Of a DNA stretch of 64,000 bases, positions 58,338-64,000 are shown piece after piece. Both the position numbers and the translations under genes were made by a program. Below the pieces are notes generated by a model. The model made no database searches, was not told the origin of the DNA, and saw nothing but the letters and a program-made list of their open reading frames with translations. Numbering within the stretch: the first letter of the stretch is position 1; each line of letters opens with the position of its first letter. Source of the stretch: Carettochelys insculpta (taxonomy: Eukaryota; Chordata; Testudines; Carettochelyidae); NCBI RefSeq assembly GCF_033958435.1, contig NC_134138.1, positions 272,901,798 to 272,965,797 on the forward strand. The letters run 5' to 3'.

Positions 58338-58690
58338 GGCTACGTCCACACTGGAGCCAGAAGGTATAATTACCCGCTAGGGCAGACACACCCAGGTTAG
58401 CTCTGATGAAGCAAGTGTGCTAAAAAGAATAGGGAACTGCCATGGCACAAGCAGCCAGAGGGGCAAGCGGTCTGAGGATGTACCAAAGGTTTCAGATGAG
58501 ATGGTGCTCAGGGTGGCTTACCCTTCCCACCAATCATGCTGACAGGACGAATAAGGGGAGTTGGGGGCGGGGGAGGGCAGGATGGCCATTTGGTCTTGGT
58601 CTCAAGCTCAAAGAGGCCTCACAGCTAGACTTTTCCTCAGAAGTTAGTGTGTTTGCACTCAAAAAAAGGCTAGAAAAGCATTTGTGACAC
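58338..58690. mobile_element. Possible MITE with GGCTACGTCCACACT end
   Basis: A left end GGGCTACGTCCACACTGGAG resembles the GTCTACAC-type termini; the segment AGCTCTGATGAAGCAAGTGTGC follows. No matching right end is found, so the extent is uncertain. Confidence 0.35.
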
Positions 58691-58709
58691 AAAGTAATGT
58701 TCAAATGGG

Positions 58710-58908
58710 GTCTCACATTGGAAAGGACCTTAGCAGGTCATTAAGTCCAGTCTGCTGCCCTCTTGGCAGGATCAAACACCATTCCTCCTTCTTCTTTTTT
58801 TTAAATAACCTCTTTGCTCCAGATCCCTAAATGGCTCCCTTAAGTATTAAGCTCACAACCTTGGGTTTAGCAGACTAATGCTCTAGCCTCTGAGCTATCC
58901 CTCCCCCC
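58710..58908 (-). mobile_element. tRNA-derived SINE (Cry I type), minus copy
   Basis: On the minus strand: a tRNA-like head (GGATAGCTCAGAGGCTAGAG, then TTGTGAGCTTAA in the B-box position), an A-rich middle and the CR1-like tail (GATCCTGCCAAGAGGGCAGC, AATGACC...AAGGTCCTTTCC). Complete from head to tail. Confidence 0.8.
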
Positions 58909-58912
58909 AAAA

Positions 58913-59012
58913 TTTGTTTGCTGCAGCTCCCTAGAGGCCCCCTTATGGGCTGAACTCACAACCCTGGTTTTAGCAGGCCAATGCTCAAACCACTGAGCTA
59001 TCTCTTCCCCCA
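58913..59012 (-). mobile_element. Second SINE head adjoining the first
   Basis: The minus strand reads GATAGCTCAGTGGTTTGAGC (A box) and TTGTGAGTTCAGCCC (B box), stopping shortly after the tRNA-like part. It lies directly upstream of the complete SINE in the same orientation, giving a two-headed composite. Confidence 0.75.
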
Positions 59013-59263
59013 AAGTTGTCATGTGTTGTCATTTTTTATTTGTCTGATGCCGAGGGGCCTCAAGAGCTGGCAGTGGCCCAGGCCTCTCTGGTCCTTGGAG
59101 GGAGCCTGCTTGCTGCCGTGGCTGCCCTCCTCTTTTTAGGGCACTAGCTCAGTCATATTACACCTTCGAACTCCAGCGTCCACATACCCTGCACCAGTTT
59201 CTGATAGGCGACCATCCATGCTGGATTTATCCCAGAGTGGATGATTCTTTACGGCAAATCTAA
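59013..59263. other. No gene recognised
   Basis: Short unassigned spacer between the SINE composite and the next MITE. Confidence 0.45.
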
Positions 59264-59488
59264 GCCCGGGTCTACACAATGAACTTGTGCCAGGAGAAGT
59301 GCATCACTCAGGGGGAATCCATACCCCTGCGTCATGCAGATTTAACAACTGAACTCCCAGTGTAGACAACACTGCTCGCATTGGAGGGGCTTCTCTCATT
59401 GACAGAGTGTGGGGGAGTGCCTACGGCACCCACCGGCAGAGGTAGCATCTTCACAAAGCTCTACAACTCTGTACATGTAGACATAGAC
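59264..59488. mobile_element. GTCTACAC-ended MITE
   Basis: It starts GCCCGGGTCTACACAATG after TAA and ends GTACATGTAGACATAGAC. An internal CAGTGTAGACAACACTG is a further inverted match. Confidence 0.55.
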
Positions 59489-59489
59489 T

Positions 59490-60819
59490 GGAACAGGCTG
59501 AAAAGATATTGTGGAGAATGCCCAGCTCTTCAGTTAGCCAGTTCCCCTCCAAGGAACACCCTCAGGGCTCCTTTCTTAGGGAAAGGTCCCAGAGTGACAA
59601 CTCTGAAGTCCAGTTTATCCACCAAGCAGGAATACCTCTGGCAGCAACAACTGTCCCACTACATCACTCCACTGAAGGGTTTCAAACCTCTTCTGAAGGG
59701 ACTGTGTCTAGGGGAGATTATTCAGTTTCCGACTCCACTGAGGTGCTGAGGCCATTAATTGTGGTGATGGCCTCAGAACGGGGCACTCCAGTCAGCTGGG
59801 AAATGGCTGGAGATAACCCAGTGCATATTTCCACCAAGCATCCCTTAGTTGGCAGCAGCTTACACTGTTGGCTGACTTAACCTGGAGTTCAGCTGATGTT
59901 TGAAATGAAAGGCTGGACATCCATTTACTCATCCCTTGAGCCATCTGGTCCTTGCTGTAGTCTTTTCTTTGACTCACGGCCAAACCTGACATACCAGGTC
60001 AGCAGCATTACTGATATTTTACAGCTGGGGGTGGGGGGTGAGTGAAAGGCAGGAGAAGGACTTGCAGAGAATGGGAATCTTTATGTTGACCTCAAGGAGT
60101 ACTGGATTGGGCCCTGTGGCTCCGATTTTGAAAAGTATTTAGGTATGGCCAGTGCCTGAGTCTCATTTTCAAAATGGAATTAAGCACTTTGGTGACTAAA
60201 TCAAGGGGATTTAATCTCCTAAGTGTGCCTAAAGCCTGTTGAGAAATGACTTGTGCTCCTAATTCACTTAGGTGTTCCCACACTGAGTGCAGCAATGTGT
60301 AAATACCTTTAAACATCTGAGTCTAACGTGACATGTTTAAAATCAAATAGCTCAATTGCAGAGCTGGGACTGATTCTCACACCCGTGCATTAGCCACAAG
60401 ACGTGCCTCCTCTGTGTCGTGTTTCTAAAGTACAGCTGACCACACGGAAAGGGATTGAGAAAGACAGCATGTTTAAAAAATCCTCCTTTATATATTTACC
60501 TAATTCTGTCAATAGTCGGCCCTTCAGAGTCCCAAGTACACATTGACTTAAATATTTCAAGTGGAAATGGAGTCTTCATTCAAAGAGAGCTGTCATGGCA
60601 AGCTAGGTAAATACTCAAGCCACGCATTTAGGTATGTGTTTCGATCTTCAATAAAGGAAAAGAAAAACGTAACAATTAAATACTGTGGTCTCTAGCTTGC
60701 AGGCAGCCTAAGTTAGTGTTGTTAAAAGTCATTTCTGAGTGTGATAAATGTACACGGTGTTTTAATAGTTTGACTCAAGCGATTCCTTGCTCCAAAGAAA
60801 TTACAGTATGCGTATGAGT
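59490..60819. other. No gene recognised
   Basis: Unassigned DNA; open frames at 59381-59880 show no domain. Confidence 0.45.
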
Positions 60820-61330
60820 ATATCTGTACTATCACTGCTATTGTGGCATAGCTACAGGGTTGCAGATATGACACGGTAGAACTGTACCATAAATGTATTC
60901 TGTGTTCATGGGAAGGGTTTTACCATTAATATAACCAGCCCTCCTCTGTGAGATGTTGCAGCTAGGTTGGCAGAAGAATTCTTTCATTGACTTAGCTGCA
61001 TCTACACCAGAGATTAGGTCAATCTACCTATGGTGTTCAAGGGGTAAATTTTTTCACATCCCCATGAGATGCAGCTAGGTCCCATTTGCAGAAGGGCAAT
61101 CTACGTTACAAAACTAAGTCAACCTAATTTTCATGGATGTATAGCCACTGCAGTCATTGAATCAGGTTTACATCTTCGCTTTACGCTCCTTGTGTCCAGC
61201 TTGTGCACCCTCACCAGGAGCACTTGTGCTGATTTAACTGCCAGTCTGCAGCATTGTGGGGTGCTTAGTGAAAGTAAGCAATAATATGTGTAAACAATGC
61301 ATTGTCTACACTAACACTACACCTATGATG
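60820..61330. mobile_element. Composite of decayed foldback MITEs
   Basis: One element appears to end at about 61148 (AACCTAATTTTCATGGATGTATAGCC) and contains the palindrome AGAAGAATTCTTTC and GCATCTACACCAGAGATTAGGTC. A second pair of termini meets at 61287-61310 (GTGTAAACAATGCATTGTCTACAC). Boundaries are approximate. Confidence 0.45.
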
Positions 61331-61402
61331 GTGTGTGGTCACAGAGGGCCCCTTGGGAATGTTCCCCAGTATGCTGGTCATGCCCCTGATACCCACCTTC
61401 TT

Positions 61403-61432
61403 GCTCTCTGAGGCTCTCTGAGGCTCTCTGAG
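61403..61432 (+). repeat. Three tandem GCTCTCTGAG decamers
   Basis: Three perfect 10-bp units end one base before the first 366-bp monomer, so they mark the host/CR1 junction or an untemplated addition at the 5' end. Confidence 0.85.
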
Positions 61433-61560
61433 GCTAGTAAGCGACCAGGGAGCTTTGCGACCGGGTGCTGGCAAACTGGGTGCGTGCTAACAGGAGGGAG
61501 TTTGGAGAGGCTCTCCTGGAGGAGGAGAAGGAAGGAAGGAGCAAACTAAAGCACCTTGGG

Positions 61561-61566
61561 GTAAGT
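61561..61566 (+). promoter_or_regulatory. Consensus 5' splice site in each monomer
   Basis: GGGGTAAGTGG matches the GTAAGT donor consensus; equivalents lie at 61927 and 62293. Whether it is used, for example to splice out 5' UTR units, is unknown. Confidence 0.3.
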
Positions 61567-61739
61567 GGCTGCTTATATTTGGAGGTTTTGGGCTTGTGTG
61601 TTTGTTTGGAGTTTGGAGTTTGTTTGTTTGGAGTGCTGAGCTGAGTGTGTGTTTGTTTGTTTGAAAGGCCGTGTGCTCAGGCAGGCAGGCAGGCAGGCAG
61701 TTGGAAGCTGATTAGGTTTGAATTGAAACACCGTGTGCT

Positions 61740-61794
61740 GATTGGCTGAGCTGTAGGCAGAGGGAGGAGCTATCAGGGAGGCTGAGCACTTAAA
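61740..61794 (+). promoter_or_regulatory. Putative promoter elements in each monomer
   Basis: GATTGG (inverted CCAAT) at 61740-61745 and TTAAA at 61790-61794 lie near the end of monomer 1. The same pair recurs at 62106/62156 and 62472/62522. The array's left border at CTAGTAAGC, just past the TTAAA equivalent, may reflect the start site of the parental transcript. Inferred from sequence words only. Confidence 0.4.
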
Positions 61795-62608
61795 CCCTGC
61801 TAGTAAGCGACCAGGGAGCTTTGCGACCGGGTGCTGGCAAACTGGGTGCGTGCTAACAGGAGGGAGTTTGGAGAGGCTCTCCTGGAGGAGGAGAAGGAAG
61901 GAAGGAGCAAACTAAAGCACCTTGGGGTAAGTGGCTGCTTATATTTGGAGGTTTTGGGCTTGTGTGTTTGTTTGGAGTTTGGAGTTTGTTTGTTTGGAGT
62001 GCTGAGCTGAGTGTGTGTTTGTTTGTTTGAAAGGCCGTGTGCTCAGGCAGGCAGGCAGGCAGGCAGTTGGAAGCTGATTAGGTTTGAATTGAAACACCGT
62101 GTGCTGATTGGCTGAGCTGTAGGCAGAGGGAGGAGCTATCAGGGAGGCTGAGCACTTAAACCCTGCTAGTAAGCGACCAGGGAGCTTTGCGACCGGGTGC
62201 TGGCAAACTGGGTGCGTGCTAACAGGAGGGAGTTTGGAGAGGCTCTCCTGGAGGAGGAGAAGGAAGGAAGGAGCAAACTAAAGCACCTTGGGGTAAGTGG
62301 CTGCTTATATTTGGAGGTTTTGGGCTTGTGTGTTTGTTTGGAGTTTGGAGTTTGTTTGTTTGGAGTGCTGAGCTGAGTGTGTGTTTGTTTGTTTGAAAGG
62401 CCGTGTGCTCAGGCAGGCAGGCAGGCAGGCAGTTGGAAGCTGATTAGGTTTGAATTGAAACACCGTGTGCTGATTGGCTGAGCTGTAGGCAGAGGGAGGA
62501 GCTATCAGGGAGGCTGAGCACTTAAACCCTGCTAGTAAGCGACCAGGGAGCTTTGCGACCGGGTGCTGGCAAACAGGGTGCGTGCTAACAGGAGGGAGTT
62601 TGGAGAGG

Positions 62609-62731
62609 GGAGTTGAGAGGGGGAGCTTGGAGGGAGCCAGTGACTTACTTCTGTTGCCCTTAAACTAAATCCTTTATAACAACCTCTATCTGAAACATTT
62701 AATTAACCCTCGTATATAACTAGAGTAGGAA
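62609..62731 (+). other. CR1 5' UTR downstream of the monomers
   Basis: A G-rich stretch (GAGAGGGGGAGC) gives way to an AT-rich leader ending AGAGTAGGAA before the ORF1 ATG, which has a purine at -3 and G at +4. Confidence 0.7.
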
Positions 62732-63655
62732 ATGGAGGCAGAAGCCCAGCAGCAGAGTGGGGGCTATCCTGTTTATTGTGTCGAGTGCAGTATGTATGAC
62801 TACCTACCCTGTGGGCGGGTGGCGTATGTGTGCGCTCGATGCAAGGAGCTCCTGGCCCTCAGAGACCGAGTGCGTGCTTTGGAGGCCAGGGTGGCTGAAC
62901 TGGAGGAGCTAAGGAAGGCAGAGGTGTTTGTGGATGAGACTTTCCGGGACATAGTAGGGCTGTCCCACCTCCAATCTGACAGTCCTGAGGCTGTTACGGA
63001 GGATGAAAGGCTCAGGGAAGGAGAGCAGTCAAGGGGAGCAGAGGGAAACCATCCCGTAGTTGGGACCCTCCTTCCAGAGGGTGATGTTGTATCCTCTCGT
63101 GCCGAGGATACTTCTCCGGGGGAGGGAGCGCCAGCTGTTAGGAAGAAGCAGGTTTTAGTAGTGGGGGATTCCATCATTACAAATATAGATAGTTGGGTTT
63201 GTGATGACCGGGAGAACCGTATGGTGACTTGCCTGCCTGGTGCGAAGGTTGCGGATCTCTCGAGGCATCTAGACAGACTTATGGGCAGTGCTGGGGAGGA
63301 GCCGGTCGTCGTGGTACATGTTGGTACCAATGACATAGGGAAGGGTAGAAGAGATGTTCTGGAGGCCAAATTTAGGTTACTAGGAAGGAGACTGAAATCC
63401 AGAACATCTTTGGTGGCATTCTCTGAAATGCTTCCAGTTCCACGCGCAGGGCCAGATAGACAGGCAGAACTTCAGAGTCTCAATGCGTGGATGAGACGAT
63501 GGTGTAGGGAAGAGGGGTTTAGATTTATTAGGAACTGGGGACACTTTTGGGGTAGGGGGAGCCTATACAGGAAGGATGGGCTCCACCTAAATCAAGGTGG
63601 ATCCAGACTGCTGGCATTAAACATTAAAAAGGACATAGAGCAGTTTTTAAACTAA
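62732..63655 (+). CDS. CR1 ORF1 protein: CxxC finger, coiled coil, SGNH esterase
   Basis: 307 codons, ATG to TAA, no break. Residues 16-37 hold CVEC and CARC pairs plus C27, a zinc-finger-like module. Residues 40-63 form leucine/charged heptads (LLALRDRVRALEARVAEL), a likely coiled coil for self-association. From residue 138 an SGNH hydrolase fold follows: VVGDSI (S147), VGTND (N200) and KDGLHLN (D282, H285), so the catalytic set is complete. CR1-family ORF1 proteins are known to carry such esterase domains and to bind RNA in the retrotransposition particle. The stop codon is preceded by TTTAAAC. An acidic, low-complexity linker spans residues 80-135. Confidence 0.93.
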   Translation: MEAEAQQQSGGYPVYCVECSMYDYLPCGRVAYVCARCKELLALRDRVRALEARVAELEELRKAEVFVDETFRDIVGLSHLQSDSPEAVTEDERLREGEQSRGAEGNHPVVGTLLPEGDVVSSRAEDTSPGEGAPAVRKKQVLVVGDSIITNIDSWVCDDRENRMVTCLPGAKVADLSRHLDRLMGSAGEEPVVVVHVGTNDIGKGRRDVLEAKFRLLGRRLKSRTSLVAFSEMLPVPRAGPDRQAELQSLNAWMRRWCREEGFRFIRNWGHFWGRGSLYRKDGLHLNQGGSRLLALNIKKDIEQFLN

Positions 63656-64000
63656 GAGGTGGGGGAAAGCCGATTGGTGCGGGGGAGCACCTGGATCGGA
63701 CGGAGACTTCTCTTACACGAGGCTCCATAGACAGGGATTCCCTAGAAGCTAGTCAGATAGGGAACGTGGGAAATAATATATGGGCAAGATCAGATGTGAA
63801 ACAATCGTGCATAAAAAAATCCACCACGTCTGTGAAAGGCGGACATATAAATAGTGGTAGTTTTCTAACATGCTTTTACACTAATGCTAGGAGTCTGTCT
63901 AATAAGATGGGTGAACTGGAGTACCTCATATCAAAGGAGGAAGTTGACATAATAGGCATCTCAGAAACATGGTGGAATGAGGACAATCAGTGGGACACTA
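63628..64000 (+). CDS. CR1 ORF2 start: endonuclease N-terminus (partial)
   Basis: The frame is -1 relative to ORF1 and open from 63628 (after a TAA at 63625-63627) to the window end. Conserved APE-type endonuclease blocks begin at 63865: LTCFYTNARSLSNK (with the metal-binding N), EEVDIIGISETWWNE (catalytic E). There is no ATG in this frame between the ORF1 stop and 63907. That first ATG lies after the YTNARS block, so starting there would remove part of the nuclease. Expression as a fusion through -1 frameshifting is the simplest reading; reinitiation at a non-AUG codon is an alternative. Confidence 0.85.
63646..63652 (+). promoter_or_regulatory. TTTAAAC heptamer, putative -1 frameshift site
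   Basis: ORF1 codons read TTT TTA AAC TAA, placing T TTA AAC in the X XXY YYZ register needed for tandem slippage. A -1 shift yields TTT AAA CTA AGA, the ORF2 frame. UUUAAAC is one of the strongest known slippery sequences. Confidence 0.6.
63653..63715 (+). promoter_or_regulatory. Possible stimulatory RNA structure
   Basis: CCGAT (63670-63674) pairs with ATCGG (63695-63699) and GGTGC (63676-63680) with GCACC (63687-63691), forming a 10-pair hairpin with a small internal loop. TAAGAG (63653-63658) can pair with CTCTTA (63710-63715) around it. Found by eye; no energy was computed. Confidence 0.4.

Larger units (their letters stand above)
61434..62608 (+). repeat. CR1 5' UTR monomers, 366 bp, 3.2 copies
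   Basis: Units begin CTAGTAAGCGACCAGGGAGC at 61434, 61800 and 62166, each exactly 366 bp and identical by eye. A fourth begins at 62532, has one substitution (A at 62575) and diverges after 62608. The array leads into the CR1 ORF1, 124 bp further on. Monomeric 5' UTR repeats acting as promoters are known in mouse L1; for CR1 this role is inferred. Confidence 0.92.
61434..64000 (+). mobile_element. 5'-complete CR1 LINE, runs off the window
   Basis: Includes the monomeric 5' UTR, an intact ORF1 and the first 373 nt of ORF2 without a stop. Most CR1 copies are heavily 5'-truncated, so a copy with its 5' UTR, identical monomers and open frames is likely young. Its 3' end lies outside the window and was not seen. 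Confidence 0.9.

Noticed and set aside
58398..58425. Additional hammerhead core (CTGATGA then AGCA...TGCT)
   Set aside because: The second box reads AAAA instead of GAAA and the context is not a Penelope terminus.
61434..62608. CRISPR-like or centromeric satellite array
   Set aside because: The units are direct 366-bp repeats without spacers and lead straight into CR1 ORF1; they are 5' UTR monomers.

Overview
The window reads as vertebrate intergenic or intronic DNA packed with transposable elements. I recognise no host protein-coding exon, rRNA, tRNA gene, CRISPR array or bacterial-type operon. The repeats point to a reptile, most likely a cryptodiran turtle (inference). CR1 LINEs occur in several age classes on both strands. 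There are tRNA-derived SINEs whose tails resemble the CR1 3' end, as in the cryptodiran Cry I type. There are also Penelope-like elements with a GIY-YIG domain, an ERV-L provirus, and many foldback DNA transposons ending in GGCTACGTCTACAC-like repeats.

Layout. 1-10,100: a CR1 3' end, Penelope termini, two abutting MITEs and a Penelope GIY-YIG relic among unassigned DNA. 10,107-18,205: one long minus-strand CR1 split by an ERV-L provirus (11,261-15,907, 5-bp target duplication) and by a plus-strand Penelope fragment (16,467-16,947). The provirus's 5' LTR was itself hit by a different LINE with an 11-bp duplication. 18,360-35,200: MITEs, Tigger-like and CAGGGCCG elements, a head-to-head pair of Penelope ends, and a 688-bp TTCGAA-rich foldback. 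36,800-38,260: an old CR1 carrying two hAT elements at the same target site. 39,000-50,600: MITEs, a second Penelope lineage, a Cry I-like SINE, a 1-kb hAT element and an old CR1. 51,033-52,612: the longer copy of the non-CR1 LINE. 53,000-59,500: CR1 fragments including a nearly complete reverse transcriptase, a hairpin MITE and a two-headed SINE.

61,434-64,000 is the most interesting part. It holds the 5' end of a CR1 that looks young: three apparently identical 366-bp monomers plus a partial fourth, an intact 307-codon ORF1 with a CxxC finger, coiled coil and SGNH esterase triad, and the start of ORF2. ORF2 overlaps ORF1 in the -1 frame and has no ATG before its endonuclease domain. A TTTAAAC heptamer, in the register needed for -1 frameshifting, sits directly before the ORF1 stop. 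This suggests ORF2 may be made as an ORF1-ORF2 fusion.

A second theme is a hammerhead-ribozyme-like core (CTGATGA, stem II, GAAA, short stem III) in five Penelope termini, with two decayed relatives. One pair lies head to head. I could not find a convincing stem I, so catalysis is unproven.
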